From positions 186,001 through 250,000 of the forward strand of contig CALUSC010000001.1 of NCBI GenBank assembly GCA_944323345.1: 64,000 nucleotides of DNA, read 5' to 3'. Both the position numbers and the translations under genes were made by a program. The notes beneath the pieces were generated by a model that was given only the letters and a program-made list of their open reading frames with translations, did not search any database and had not been told where the DNA came from. Below are positions 32,879-42,981 of this stretch, one piece after another (positions within the stretch are counted from its first letter, which is position 1; every line of letters begins with the position of its first letter). This stretch comes from an uncultured Bacteroidales bacterium. Lineage in GTDB: Bacteria; Bacteroidota; Bacteroidia; Bacteroidales; UBA932.

Positions 32879-35210
32879 TGGCTATCGTGCCGTTTCCCTG
32901 TTTGTCGGCTACGATGCAGAGATGCTTCCCGCTCCTGCTGCCGCTGTCCTTGCCTGCCGTCTTGTCCGAAATTATGAATTCGGATACAGGATCTTCGATA
33001 TATTTCTGGATGGCGCGTTTCAGAGGTCTGGCACCGTATGCGGGATCGAAACCGGCGTCCAGTATTATCTTTTTTGCCGGGGCGGATATGGTCAGCCGGT
33101 ATCCTGCCTCTGCGACACGTTTCCTCAGGTCTTTCATCTCTATCTCCACTATTTTCCCAAGATCTTCCTTGGAAAGGGGATTGAAGAAAATCTGTTCGTC
33201 TATCCTGTTGAGGAATTCAGGAGGGAACAGCCTTCTGATGGATTTTTCCAATATGCTTTTCTTCCTGTTTCCCGAAGAGCCTGCACCTGTGGTGAAACCG
33301 AGTCCGGAGCCGAATTCATCGGCCTCACGGCTGCCTACGTTGGATGTCATGATCAGAATGGTGTTTCTGAAGTCCACCGTCCTTCCGTTGCTGTCGGTAA
33401 GCCGGCCTTCGTCAAGTACCTGCAGCAGCAGGTTGAATATGTCCGGGTGCGCCTTTTCTATCTCGTCCAGCAGTATGACACAGTATGGCTTTCTGCGGAC
33501 CTTTTCGCTCAGCTGCCCTCCTTCTTCGAATCCTACATATCCCGGAGGAGCTCCGATGAGTCTGGATGCGGTGAATTTTTCCATGTATTCGCTCATGTCT
33601 ATCCTTACCATGCAGTCTTCCGTATCGAACAGATATTCTGCCAGCGATTTTGCCAGCTGTGTCTTTCCTACTCCGGTAGGGCCGAAGAACAGAAATGAAC
33701 CTATGGGTCTGTGCGGATCCTTGATGCCTGCTCTGTTCCTGCGTATGGCCTTGACTACCTTTCCTATGGCTTCATCCTGACCTACGACGCGCTCTTTCAG
33801 CTTGTCCTCCATTTTCATGAGCTTTGTCCTTTCGGAAGATGCTACCTTGCGTACAGGGATGCCGGTCATGGTGGATATTACCGCAGCCATGTCTTCTTCC
33901 GTGACTTCAGGCAGGTCGTCCGCTTTTTTCTCAGGATGTCTCAGCCTGACCATCGAACCGGCCTCGTCCATTACGTCTATGGCCTTGTCCGGCAGACATC
34001 TGTCCGTTATGTACCGGTCTGAAAGCTTTACGCATGCTTCCAGAGCTTCATCCGTGTATGTCACGAGGTGGAAGAATTCGTATTTCATCTGGAGCAGCTT
34101 GAGGATGTTCAGCGTCTGCGGGATATCCGTAGGTTCCACCATTATTTTCTGGAATCTTCTGTCGAGCGCCCCGTCTTTTTCCACGATTTTGCGGAATTCG
34201 TCCATTGTAGTGGCTCCGATGCATTGTATCTCGCCTCTGGCAAGTGCCGGCTTGAGTATGTTGGCCGCATCCAGGCTGCCGCTCGCACCTCCTGCCCCGA
34301 CTATGGTATGGAACTCGTCTATGAACAGTATGATGTCGGGATTCCCGTTTATTTCGTTGATTATGGATTTGAGCCGTTTCTCGAAATCTCCCCTGAACTT
34401 GGTTCCGGCCACGATGGAAGCCATGTCGAGGGAGATGATTCTTTTTCCGAGAAGTGCCGGCGTCGTATCTCCCCCGGCAATGCGCAGGGCAATGCCTTCG
34501 ACTATGGCCGATTTGCCGACACCTGGATCTCCGACGAGCATCGGATTGTTCTTCTTTCTTCTTCCGAGTATTTGGATGACTCTCTCTATCTCGGCTTCGC
34601 GTCCGGAAACAGGGTCCAGTTTGCCGTCGATGGCGGCCTGGGTCAGATCATAGCCGTATTTTCCGAGTACGGATGTATCCCTGTCCTGCGATGCGTTTTC
34701 CTGCCCGGTCCCGTCTCCTGCATTTTCTGTCCGGCTGCTCTCTGAATGTCCGCCGCCTTTCGGTGTGAGAAGACCGGCGGCTTCCAGATAATTCCTGACG
34801 CAGTCGTAATCAATGCCCCTGTCATAGAGCCATGTCAGTCCGAAACTGCTGACGGAATCCCTGCACAGTCCGAGCAGCATGTGTTCGGGCCTTACTATGT
34901 CGGATTCAGCTCTGGTGGCTTCGAATATCGTAAGACTCAGGATATTGTATGCGCCTCTGGAAAGAGATACCTTTTCTGATTCCGAAAACGGGATGTATTT
35001 GTCTGTCCGTATTTTGTCGTCGATATACTGTTTCAGTTCGCCGAGGTCGATGCCGAGCCCGCGGATGGTTTCTGCCGCACCGTTCTCATTGTGTCTTATG
35101 ATTCCGAGAAGAAGGTGATCGGGTGATATGCCGTAGCTTCCGGTCCTCATGGCCTCGTCCCTGGCGAAATTGATTATTATATTGAGTTCTCTCGATATCC
35201 TGATTTCCAT
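32865..35210 (-). CDS. clpC: ClpA/ClpC-type AAA+ unfoldase subunit
   Basis: The 781-residue protein has an N-terminal repeat domain (about 1-145), a first AAA module (Walker A GDPGVGKS at 227-234, FIDEFH near 297) and a second AAA module (Walker A GPTGVGKT at 510-517, LLDEIEKAH near 580). The ClpP-binding loop LGF is present at 637-639, so it should unfold substrates into ClpP. The linker between the AAA modules is only about 20 residues, so the UVR/M-domain of classical ClpC is missing. It could therefore also be called ClpA-like. The ATG follows a -7 box. Confidence 0.9.
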   Translation of the reverse strand: MEIRISRELNIIINFARDEAMRTGSYGISPDHLLLGIIRHNENGAAETIRGLGIDLGELKQYIDDKIRTDKYIPFSESEKVSLSRGAYNILSLTIFEATRAESDIVRPEHMLLGLCRDSVSSFGLTWLYDRGIDYDCVRNYLEAAGLLTPKGGGHSESSRTENAGDGTGQENASQDRDTSVLGKYGYDLTQAAIDGKLDPVSGREAEIERVIQILGRRKKNNPMLVGDPGVGKSAIVEGIALRIAGGDTTPALLGKRIISLDMASIVAGTKFRGDFEKRLKSIINEINGNPDIILFIDEFHTIVGAGGASGSLDAANILKPALARGEIQCIGATTMDEFRKIVEKDGALDRRFQKIMVEPTDIPQTLNILKLLQMKYEFFHLVTYTDEALEACVKLSDRYITDRCLPDKAIDVMDEAGSMVRLRHPEKKADDLPEVTEEDMAAVISTMTGIPVRKVASSERTKLMKMEDKLKERVVGQDEAIGKVVKAIRRNRAGIKDPHRPIGSFLFFGPTGVGKTQLAKSLAEYLFDTEDCMVRIDMSEYMEKFTASRLIGAPPGYVGFEEGGQLSEKVRRKPYCVILLDEIEKAHPDIFNLLLQVLDEGRLTDSNGRTVDFRNTILIMTSNVGSREADEFGSGLGFTTGAGSSGNRKKSILEKSIRRLFPPEFLNRIDEQIFFNPLSKEDLGKIVEIEMKDLRKRVAEAGYRLTISAPAKKIILDAGFDPAYGARPLKRAIQKYIEDPVSEFIISDKTAGKDSGSRSGKHLCIVADKQGNGTIATMKD

Positions 35211-35230
35211 ATTGCCGAATTATTGCTGTG

Positions 35231-35238
35231 CAAATGTA
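35231..35238 (-). promoter_or_regulatory. -7 box for the clp gene
   Basis: The minus strand reads TACATTTG, matching TAnnTTTG, 20 bases before the ATG. Confidence 0.65.
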
Positions 35239-35291
35239 CTAAAAACTCGGAATAAACTGTATTCCGACTTGTAGAAGATGGATTTTTTTAG

Positions 35292-35299
35292 TACCTTTG
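35292..35299 (+). promoter_or_regulatory. -7 box for gyrA
   Basis: TACCTTTG matches TAnnTTTG. A TTG at 35269-35271 lies 20 bases upstream as -33 element. The leader to the ATG is about 70 bases. Confidence 0.7.
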
Positions 35300-35369
35300 C
35301 AGAATGTGTTTTTACGCGTGATGCTGTCATTCATGTGGCGCATTAAGTGAAAAAATCAGGAGATAATAT

Positions 35370-37928
35370 ATGGATAATGAGATAAATCAGTTAGAACCGG
35401 AGACTCCGGCAGGGAGGATAGAGACTGTCAATATCGACAGGCAGATGAGGAGTTCGTATATCGACTATTCCATGTCTGTCATCGTGTCGAGGGCGTTGCC
35501 TGATGTAAGGGACGGCATGAAGCCTGTGCACAGGAGAGTGCTTTTCGGTATGACGGGACTCGGTCTGAGTTATTCCGGACAGACCAAGAAGTCTGCCAGA
35601 ATAGTCGGAGAAGTCCTCGGTAAATATCATCCTCATGGAGACATCAGCGTGTATGATGCAATGGTCAGGATGGCCCAGTCATGGAGCATGAGATATCCTC
35701 TTGTGTTCGGACAGGGAAACTTCGGGTCCATGGACGGCGATTCGCCTGCAGCCATGCGTTATACGGAGGCCAAGCTGGAAAAGCTGACAGAAGAGGTCAT
35801 GGCCGATATCGACAAGGATACGGTAGATTTCCAGAATAACTTCGATGATACGCTTCAGGAACCTACAGTACTTCCGACGAAGGCTCCGCTGCTTCTGCTC
35901 AACGGCTCTTCCGGCATCGCTGTCGGCATGGCCACGAATATGGCTCCGCACAACCTGGGCGAGGCCTGCGACGCTATCTGCGCGTACATCGATAATCCTG
36001 AAATCACTACAGACGAACTGCTGCACTATATCAAGGGACCTGATTTCCCGACGGGAGGAATCATACAGGGCCATCAGGGCATACGTGACGCTTTCGAGAC
36101 CGGAAGAGGCAGAATCGTCATCAGGTCCAGGACGGAAATAGAGGTAAGCGAGTCCGGCAGAGAGACTATCGTAGTGACCGAGATTCCGTACATGGTGAAC
36201 AAGCGCGAGCTTATCGAGAAAATCGTGGAACTTGTAGAGAACAAGAAGATAGACGGAATCGTATATGTGAACGATGAAACCACGAGAAAGGGTATGCGTA
36301 TCGTCATAAAGCTGAAGATGGGCGCCAATTCGAATGTGGTCCTGAACACATTGTTCAAATATACTCCTCTGCAGTCCAGCTTCTCAGTGAATAATGTGGC
36401 TCTCGTGAACGGACGTCCGAGGACTCTGAGCCTCAAGGACATGATCAAGTATTTTGTCCGCCACAGGCATGATGTCGTGGTCAGGAGGACGAAATTCGAT
36501 CTGGAGAAGGCCCGCAAACGCGCCCATATTCTCGAAGGTCTGCTGAAGGCATTGGATGTCATCGATGAAATCATAAGCATCATCAGGTCTTCACGCAGTG
36601 TCGATGAAGCCAAATTGCAGCTTATCGAAAGGTTTGCGTTTTCCGACGCCCAGGCGACAGCCATTGTAGAGATGAGGCTGAGGCAGCTTACCGGACTTGA
36701 GCGTGAAAAGCTCCAGTCCGAATATGACGAGCTGATGAAATTCATAAACTATTGCGAGGAAATCCTCGCAAGTTATGAAAAGCAGATGGGAGTCATAAAG
36801 GATGAACTCCAGGAGCTGAAGCAGAAGTACGGCGATCCGAGAAGGACCGAAATCGCCATGTCTGCCGAAGAATTCAATCCTGAAGATTTCTATCCTGATG
36901 AGGATGTCGTCATTACGATTTCGCATCTCGGATACATCAAGCGTACTCCGCTTGCGGAATACAGGACCCAGAACAGGGGCGGCGTGGGCATGAAAGGCAG
37001 CGCCACGCGTGACGAGGATTTCATCGAATATATTTATGTGGCCAACATGCACAGCACGATGCTGCTCTTTACCAAGAACGGCAAATGTTTCTGGCTTAAG
37101 GTCTACGAAATTCCGGAAGGGACGAAGACTTCCAAAGGACGCGCCATCCAGAATGTGATAAACATCGAGCCTGATGATACGGTAAAGGCTTTCATAAATG
37201 TAAGGAACCTCAAGGACGAGGAGTATATCAATAACAATTATATAGTGCTCGTGACCAGGAAGGGCATAATCAAGAAGACTCTTCTCGAGGCATACTCACG
37301 CCCTAGGACCAACGGTGTCAATGCCATTACGGTGAGAGACGGCGATGAACTTCTGGAGGCTTCCATGACGAATGGAAGGTGTCAGATTTTCCTTGCGGGC
37401 AGGAACGGCAACTGCGCCAGGTTCAACGAGGAGGACGCAAGGCCTCTCGGCAGGACGGCTTCCGGAGTCAAGGGTATGAATATCAGTGAAGATGATGAGG
37501 TGATAGGAATGATTTGCCATGACCCTCAGGCTGAAAATGCATCAGGAAGGACGATTCTGGTGGTCAGCGAGAACGGATACGGCAAGCGTTCCGACTATGA
37601 AGAATACCGTCTGACCCACAGGGGCAGCAAGGGAGTGAAGACCCTTAATATTACTGAAAAGACCGGCAGACTGGTAGCGATAAAGGATGTTACCGATGAC
37701 AATGATCTGATGATTATAAACAAGTCGGGACTTACTATCAGAATGAAGGTTTCCGACATCAGGGTTGCAGGCAGGGCCACTCAGGGCGTACGCCTGATCA
37801 ACATAAAGGAAGGCGATGCCATTGCAGCCGTTTCCGCTGTCAGCAGGAATGACGATGATGACAGTCCTGCGGCAGAAGGAAGCCAGCCTGAGGATGGTGC
37901 CGGAATGCAGGAAAATGACAAGAAATGA
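35370..37928 (+). CDS. gyrA: DNA gyrase subunit A
   Basis: The 852-residue protein is the breakage-reunion subunit of gyrase. The catalytic Tyr is Tyr131 in [10 protein letters not shown] (E. coli Tyr122, offset 9). The C-terminal DNA-wrapping domain has a GyrA-box-like QNRGGVG sequence and repeated blades, so it is GyrA rather than ParC. In the quinolone-determining region the residue aligned with E. coli Ser83 is Ile92 (codon ATC at 35643-35645), while the one aligned with Asp87 is Asp96. The TPR gene follows after 22 bases. Confidence 0.97.
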   Translation: MDNEINQLEPETPAGRIETVNIDRQMRSSYIDYSMSVIVSRALPDVRDGMKPVHRRVLFGMTGLGLSYSGQTKKSARIVGEVLGKYHPHGDISVYDAMVRMAQSWSMRYPLVFGQGNFGSMDGDSPAAMRYTEAKLEKLTEEVMADIDKDTVDFQNNFDDTLQEPTVLPTKAPLLLLNGSSGIAVGMATNMAPHNLGEACDAICAYIDNPEITTDELLHYIKGPDFPTGGIIQGHQGIRDAFETGRGRIVIRSRTEIEVSESGRETIVVTEIPYMVNKRELIEKIVELVENKKIDGIVYVNDETTRKGMRIVIKLKMGANSNVVLNTLFKYTPLQSSFSVNNVALVNGRPRTLSLKDMIKYFVRHRHDVVVRRTKFDLEKARKRAHILEGLLKALDVIDEIISIIRSSRSVDEAKLQLIERFAFSDAQATAIVEMRLRQLTGLEREKLQSEYDELMKFINYCEEILASYEKQMGVIKDELQELKQKYGDPRRTEIAMSAEEFNPEDFYPDEDVVITISHLGYIKRTPLAEYRTQNRGGVGMKGSATRDEDFIEYIYVANMHSTMLLFTKNGKCFWLKVYEIPEGTKTSKGRAIQNVINIEPDDTVKAFINVRNLKDEEYINNNYIVLVTRKGIIKKTLLEAYSRPRTNGVNAITVRDGDELLEASMTNGRCQIFLAGRNGNCARFNEEDARPLGRTASGVKGMNISEDDEVIGMICHDPQAENASGRTILVVSENGYGKRSDYEEYRLTHRGSKGVKTLNITEKTGRLVAIKDVTDDNDLMIINKSGLTIRMKVSDIRVAGRATQGVRLINIKEGDAIAAVSAVSRNDDDDSPAAEGSQPEDGAGMQENDKK

Positions 37929-37950
37929 TAAATTTTAATCCAGAACAGTT

Positions 37951-39264
37951 ATGAAACGTATTTTTATGGCATTGGCTGTCTTGCTGACAATCCAGATAGC
38001 CGATGCGCAGGTAAAGTCGCCTGCTGATGCCAAAAAGGCTGTAGAGAATGCTACAGAGGCTACTGCAAATCCTAAGAAGGCAGCCAAGCCTGCTACATGG
38101 ATCAAGCTCGCGGGAGCATATATGGATGCCTACAATTCACCTATGGGCAACGGCTGGATAGGTGCGAACAAGCAGGAACTGACTTTCCTTATGGGAAATG
38201 ACAAGCCTTCTTCTACCCAGAACGTGACACTTGCCGGCGAGCAGTTCACAAAGGAAACGTACAGCACGATGAATTATTATTTCAACGCGAACCAGCAGCT
38301 TGCCATGATCGAGGTGACCAAGCCGGTTTATGCAGATGCTCTCGACAAGGCTCTCGAAGCTTATCTCGAAGCTGTGAAGGTGGATGCAAAGGGCAGCAAG
38401 ACAAAGGATATAGATGCAGGTATCAAGAATATCGCCGCGAAATATACGGAGCAGGGTATGAACAGTTACATGTTCGGCGACCTGAAAGCTGCCAGCGTGA
38501 ATTTCGAGAAAGCTGTCAAGGCCAGCGAGTCTGCTCCTAATCCGTCAGTAGATACCCTTGCACTGTATAATGCAGGCTTCACCGCATGGATGTCCCAGGA
38601 CTACAAGCGTGCTGAACCTTTCTTCCAGAAATGTATCGAAGTAGGCTATCTTGAGGATGGTGAGGTGTACGCAAAACTTGCGGACATCTATTCCAATCTG
38701 GACAAGGGCGAGGAAGCCAAGACCACTCTCGAAAAAGGTTTTGCCGCTTTCCCTCAGAACCAGAGCATCATTATCGGACTGATAAACTATTACATAGAGA
38801 GCGGCGACCAGCCTGATGAGCTTTTCAAGCTTCTGGATGTGGCCAAGCAGAACGAACCGAACAACGCTTCTCTTTATTATGTGGAAGGCGATATCCACAA
38901 CAAACTCGGACACAAGGAAGAAGCTATCGCTGCATATCTGAAGTCGAATGAAATCAATCCTGAATATGAGTACGGACTTATCGGTATCGGTATCCTCTAT
39001 TACAATGAGGCTCTCGAACTTCAGGAAAAGGCTGCAAACGAATTCGACGATGCAAAGTATGCCCAGATTATCGAAGAATTCGAAGCCGCTCTGATGAATG
39101 CCATAGATCCTTTCGAGAAAGCATTCAACATCACAAAGGACAATCAGGTTAAAGTCAGCATCGCAGAATATCTGAAGAATATCTATTACCGTTTCCGCGA
39201 GAAAGGCACTCAGTATGAGGAAGGATATAACAAGTACTCTACAATAGTGGCCAACGGACTTTAG
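37951..39264 (+). CDS. exported tetratricopeptide-repeat protein
   Basis: The 437-residue protein has a Sec signal peptide (MKRIFMALAVLLTIQIADAQ region) and an Ala/Lys-rich stretch after it. From about residue 170 there are several TPR units (for example SVNFEKAVKASESAPN, AEPFFQKCIEVGYLEDG, EEAKTTLEKGFAAFPQN, EEAIAAYLKSNEINPE). TPR arrays mediate protein-protein contacts; partners are unknown. It stands behind gyrA in the same direction and is followed by a strong terminator, so it may share the gyrA transcript. Confidence 0.85.
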   Translation: MKRIFMALAVLLTIQIADAQVKSPADAKKAVENATEATANPKKAAKPATWIKLAGAYMDAYNSPMGNGWIGANKQELTFLMGNDKPSSTQNVTLAGEQFTKETYSTMNYYFNANQQLAMIEVTKPVYADALDKALEAYLEAVKVDAKGSKTKDIDAGIKNIAAKYTEQGMNSYMFGDLKAASVNFEKAVKASESAPNPSVDTLALYNAGFTAWMSQDYKRAEPFFQKCIEVGYLEDGEVYAKLADIYSNLDKGEEAKTTLEKGFAAFPQNQSIIIGLINYYIESGDQPDELFKLLDVAKQNEPNNASLYYVEGDIHNKLGHKEEAIAAYLKSNEINPEYEYGLIGIGILYYNEALELQEKAANEFDDAKYAQIIEEFEAALMNAIDPFEKAFNITKDNQVKVSIAEYLKNIYYRFREKGTQYEEGYNKYSTIVANGL

Positions 39265-39288
39265 TCGTCGGACATGAAGTGAAAATGT

Positions 39289-39327
39289 ATTGCGGGTGAT
39301 TCCGATTCTGAATCACCCGCAATTTTT
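39289..39327. terminator. bidirectional terminator between the TPR gene and phoH
   Basis: A perfect 14-bp stem ATTGCGGGTGATTC (39289-39302) with GAATCACCCGCAAT (39310-39323) and a 7-base loop, followed by a T-run. It stops the gyrA-TPR transcript; the A-run on the other side would serve the convergent phoH operon. Confidence 0.9.
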
Positions 39328-40285
39328 ATTGTACTGAATCCTGTTTTTCAGCAGTTTCGAAGGCCCTCACTATTTTGGATACGAGCGGATGCCGGACTAT
39401 GTCTTCGTTTTTGAAGAATATGCAGCTGACTCCTTTTATATTCCTGACCAGATTTATCCCCTTTATCAGACCGGATTCCCGCTTGTCGGGCAGGTCTATT
39501 TGGCTGGCATCGCCCGTTACGATGAATTTCGCATCGCTGCCCATTCTGGTCAGGAACATCTTGAGCTGTCCCAGATTCGTGTTCTGCGCCTCGTCCAGAA
39601 TTACGCAGGCTTTGTCCAGCGTCCGGCCCCTCATATATGCAAGCGGCGCTATCTGAACTATTCCTTCTTCCATGAAGTCATTCAGTTTCTTGGCCGGTAT
39701 CATATCTCCGAGCGCGTCATACAGAGGCTGAAGGTAAGGGTCGAGCTTGTCCTTGAGGTCCCCAGGCAGAAATCCCAGCCGTTCTCCGGCTTCCACGGCA
39801 GGGCGCGTCAGGATGATCCGTCTGATTTCCCTCCTTTTCAAGGCTCTCACTGCCAGAGCTATGGCTATGTATGTCTTTCCTGTTCCGGCAGGGCCTACCG
39901 CAAACACCAGGTCGTTCTCGAAATATGCCTTGACCATGTCTTCCTGTGTCTTGTTCCTGGCCCTGATAGGCTTGCCGTCCAGTCCATGTACGATGACGGA
40001 ATCTCCGAGCGGCGCCGCCAGCCTTCCCGGAGAAGTCTCCCCGTCGAAAAGATCTTCTACATCGTAGGGCGTCAGATTCCTCTTGTGCAGCCGTCTGTCT
40101 ATGAGCATCCCTATCTTTTTCTCGAAATTTCCGCAGTCGGCTTCGGATCCTTCCAGAAAGACCTCGTCTCCTCTGGCGATGACTTTCAGCTGGGGAAACC
40201 ATCCGCACAGCGCTTCGAGTACCCTGTTTCCCGCGCCGTATATCTCTACCGGGTCTATGTTTTCAAGTTTTACAGTTTTTTTCAT
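39326..40285 (-). CDS. PhoH-like ATPase
   Basis: The 319-residue protein has an N-terminal KH-like region (VFLEGSEADCGNFE) and a PhoH ATPase domain with Walker A VGPAGTGKTYIAIALAVRAL, TRPAVEAGERLGFLPGDL, Walker B ILDEAQNTNLGQLKMFLTR and GDASQIDLP. PhoH proteins are RNA-associated ATPases or helicases with unclear role. Its ATG overlaps the stop of the CapA-like gene by one base (TGATG), and it ends at the bidirectional terminator. Confidence 0.9.
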   Translation of the reverse strand: MKKTVKLENIDPVEIYGAGNRVLEALCGWFPQLKVIARGDEVFLEGSEADCGNFEKKIGMLIDRRLHKRNLTPYDVEDLFDGETSPGRLAAPLGDSVIVHGLDGKPIRARNKTQEDMVKAYFENDLVFAVGPAGTGKTYIAIALAVRALKRREIRRIILTRPAVEAGERLGFLPGDLKDKLDPYLQPLYDALGDMIPAKKLNDFMEEGIVQIAPLAYMRGRTLDKACVILDEAQNTNLGQLKMFLTRMGSDAKFIVTGDASQIDLPDKRESGLIKGINLVRNIKGVSCIFFKNEDIVRHPLVSKIVRAFETAEKQDSVQ

Positions 40286-41493
40286 CAGTCTTGAAGTTCC
40301 GTTGATTCTTTAATCCTATAATAAGTGGAAATCATCTTGTCGTATTCATATTTCATTTTCCATCTGTCCCTGTGTCCGATGCAGTCTTTGACTTTGACTG
40401 CAGTGTGGCTGTCTTTCAGTCTGCCGGGCAGCGATGACCAGATAAATGTGCATTCCGGCCGGATACATTCCACGTCCCCATAGCTGTTTCTGTATACAGT
40501 AATACTGAGCATCAGTCCGATCTGCGTATCCGGAGCACTCATGTTGGAAATGGCGTTTCCGAGAGAATAGAATACCGGAACGTCCCGTATTTTTCCTTTT
40601 TCGTCCTGTATTTCCAGTACCCCGGCATCTTGCACCACATGCGGATGGGTCCCGATGATGATGTCCGCACCTTCGGATGCCAGCCATCCAGCCAGATTTT
40701 CCTGCCTGACAGAGTGGCGGGTGTCGTATTCTTCACCCCAGTGCGGCAAGGCTATTATAAGTCCGGCGCCAAGTTCCTCCGACCTGCTGATGGCATTGCT
40801 TATCGCATCCTTGTCCGTCAGGAATGTACCTGGCCATGGTTTCCCGAACCCCGAATTTGTCCCGTAAGTGAAATTGATGAATGAAATACGTAATCCGTCG
40901 ACATTTACTATCAGCGGATAGTTCAGCCGTGCCTTTTCCGGGTTCTCCGCGCTGCCTGTCATTCTGATTCCGTATTTGTCTTCGAGGGAGCGGTAGACCG
41001 ACAGGGTCCTGTCGAGACCGCGCCTGCCCTTGTCCAGAATATGGTTGTTGGCTGTCAGGAATATATCTATTCCGCAGCCGGCCAGATATTCGGCATACTC
41101 GTCAGGCGCACTGAACGACGGATATCCGGTGTAAGGTTCTCCTGCCAGAGTGAATTCCATGTTGGCTACAGACAGATCGGCTTCTTTCAGATCATCTTCC
41201 AGCCCCGAAAAGTAATCTGAGAAGTCGAAACCTCCGCCTGCTTTTGCGGCATTGTCGATTTGAGCCTGATGCAGCATGACATCGCCTATAAACCGCAGGA
41301 CTATCGTGTCGCGCGATGGCATCTTGCGTGATTCCATAGCCTTGTACAGGACGGCGTCGTCATTTACCGGAGGCAGGCAGCCGGTAGTCTGGGAATACGA
41401 AAGGACTGCCGGTGCGGACACAGTGTACAGTATAGCTGCCGCAGCAGCCGCTAAACCGGTTCTCTTCCTGTTCTTTTTCCGATATTTTCCCAA
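40285..41493 (-). CDS. CapA-family protein (metallophosphatase-like)
   Basis: The 402-residue protein has a basic N terminus and one membrane segment (about 12-30), then the CapA/PgsA-type domain with FIGDVMLHQAQID, the LSVANMEFTLAG and FLTANNHILDKG metal-site motifs, LPHWGEEYDTR and IIGTHPHVVQDA. CapA proteins take part in polyglutamate capsule release in Bacillus; here no pgs genes are near, so another envelope role is likely. No ATG fits the start; a TTG at 41493, 13 bases after the upstream stop, gives a sound N terminus, while a TTG at 41562 would overlap the upstream gene by 56 bases. Confidence 0.83.
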   Translation of the reverse strand: MGKYRKKNRKRTGLAAAAAAILYTVSAPAVLSYSQTTGCLPPVNDDAVLYKAMESRKMPSRDTIVLRFIGDVMLHQAQIDNAAKAGGGFDFSDYFSGLEDDLKEADLSVANMEFTLAGEPYTGYPSFSAPDEYAEYLAGCGIDIFLTANNHILDKGRRGLDRTLSVYRSLEDKYGIRMTGSAENPEKARLNYPLIVNVDGLRISFINFTYGTNSGFGKPWPGTFLTDKDAISNAISRSEELGAGLIIALPHWGEEYDTRHSVRQENLAGWLASEGADIIIGTHPHVVQDAGVLEIQDEKGKIRDVPVFYSLGNAISNMSAPDTQIGLMLSITVYRNSYGDVECIRPECTFIWSSLPGRLKDSHTAVKVKDCIGHRDRWKMKYEYDKMISTYYRIKESTELQD

Positions 41494-41506
41494 ATCCGTA
41501 TTCGCT

Positions 41507-42892
41507 TTACTGTTTTCCGGAGTCAGAAGCCTTGTCCTTTTCCGTATCCGGGGATGATACAATTTCGTACAATGTCACGTTGTCCGAACCCAGCCGGATT
41601 TTCAGCCAGTTCACAAGTCTGGCTTTTTCGTCATCGGCGAGCTTTTCGGATGTCGTGACTACGGCCAGAAGGCCATCCTTCCTGCTGTAGCCCTTTGCTT
41701 CGACATCCGCTCCGCGGGCCACGAACAACGAGACAATGGCAGGATACTGGTTTACGGCTTCCCGTGTAATCTGTTCGTAAGGTATATCGCTGGAATGCAA
41801 CCGTCTCAGTTCATCTTCCAGTTTTTTTATCTCGCTTTCCCTTCTGGTGATTTCGTCATCTGTCCTTTCGTAGATGCCTTTCAGTATTTCGGCTTCATCC
41901 GTACCTTCGCCCAGTGCATGTTCCCTGATGATTATCTGTTCGGGTTTAAGCCCGAATTCCTTGGCGGATTCCATGAAATTGTTCTTCTCCGAGGCGGAAA
42001 GCGGTTCCCCGGTGAAGAACACTTCCACTTTCGAGCCGTTCCTGTGCTCCGTCTTGTAGTCCATGATATAGCCGGAATACATGTTCTTGTTCGCGCTGAT
42101 GAATTCAGCCACGTTTTCATTGAATGTGTTTTCACGGACCATGACTATGGCGGACCAGATGCTCGGAACTATGACTATCACCGTTACGATGGTAATGAGT
42201 CTTCTGGCTCTTTTCCCCGCAGCTTCATCCTTGTATTCGAACTGCTCGAATTTCATGTATTTGACTGTGAGATATGTCGCCAGGATTATGAAAATGCAGT
42301 TTATGGTGAAAAGATACAGGGCTCCGATAAAATATACCAGATTCCCATTGGCGAGTCCGAATCCTGCAGTACAGAGCGGAGGCATCAGCGCCGTGGCTAT
42401 GGCTACACCTGAAAATACGGTCCCCTTTTCCTTCCTGCTGAGTTCGAATATTCCGGCGAATCCGCCGAAAAGTGCTATCAGGACATCATAAATCGTAGGA
42501 TTCGTCCTGGCAAGCAGTTCCGTAGGGTTCGACAGGTTCAGGGGCGTGATGAGAAAATACAGGAAAGAAGCCACGAGGCTGATGCTCATCATTACAAGTA
42601 TATTCTTGAGGGATGATTTCAGCAGTCCCGTATCGTTGATTCCCAGACCGAGCCCTATGCCGAATATAGGGCCGAGCAGAGGGGAAATCAGCATTGCTCC
42701 TATGATGACCGGAATGGAATTTACGTTAAGGCCTACGGATGCTATTATGATGGAAAAAACCAGAATCCATACATTGGGTCCCCTGAAGTATATGCTGCTT
42801 CTGATGCTTTTTTCCGCTGCCGCCGTATCTATATGCTCTGCCAGGCTCGCTATCGAACCCAGCTGGTTTTTCAGATTCTTCCAGAATGACAT
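41507..42892 (-). CDS. DUF389 family membrane protein
   Basis: The 461-residue protein matches DUF389 (TIGR00341 type): an N-terminal hydrophobic domain with ISPLLGPIFGIGLGLGIND and ATALMPPLCTAGFGLANG, about six to seven membrane segments to residue 250, then a soluble C-terminal domain of about 210 residues with an acidic helical stretch (REHALGEGTDEAEILKG). The function is not known; a transport role has been proposed for the family. It is first in the operon DUF389-capA-phoH. Confidence 0.87.
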   Translation of the reverse strand: MSFWKNLKNQLGSIASLAEHIDTAAAEKSIRSSIYFRGPNVWILVFSIIIASVGLNVNSIPVIIGAMLISPLLGPIFGIGLGLGINDTGLLKSSLKNILVMMSISLVASFLYFLITPLNLSNPTELLARTNPTIYDVLIALFGGFAGIFELSRKEKGTVFSGVAIATALMPPLCTAGFGLANGNLVYFIGALYLFTINCIFIILATYLTVKYMKFEQFEYKDEAAGKRARRLITIVTVIVIVPSIWSAIVMVRENTFNENVAEFISANKNMYSGYIMDYKTEHRNGSKVEVFFTGEPLSASEKNNFMESAKEFGLKPEQIIIREHALGEGTDEAEILKGIYERTDDEITRRESEIKKLEDELRRLHSSDIPYEQITREAVNQYPAIVSLFVARGADVEAKGYSRKDGLLAVVTTSEKLADDEKARLVNWLKIRLGSDNVTLYEIVSSPDTEKDKASDSGKQ

Positions 42893-42918
42893 AGTTCAGT
42901 CCACGACTTATTCAGATA

Positions 42919-42926
42919 CAAATATA
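42919..42926 (-). promoter_or_regulatory. -7 box for the DUF389-capA-phoH operon
   Basis: The minus strand reads TATATTTG, matching TAnnTTTG, 26 bases before the ATG. Confidence 0.65.
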
Positions 42927-42937
42927 TGCACTTTTAT

Positions 42938-42968
42938 TTTGAGTAGGTGCAATTATTGGTTAAATTTG
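42938..42968 (+). promoter_or_regulatory. promoter for the SPOR lipoprotein operon (-33 TTTG, -7 TAAATTTG)
   Basis: TTTG at 42938-42941 and TAAATTTG at 42961-42968 are separated by 19 bases, close to the optimal Bacteroidota spacing. The ATG at 42982 follows after 13 bases. Confidence 0.75.
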
Positions 42969-42981
42969 CAACGATGCGCTA

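Noticed and set aside
41494..41562. longer TTG start for the CapA-like gene
   Set aside because: It overlaps the DUF389 gene by 56 bases and adds a basic stretch before the membrane segment; the TTG at 41493 fits the spacing better, though neither is certain.
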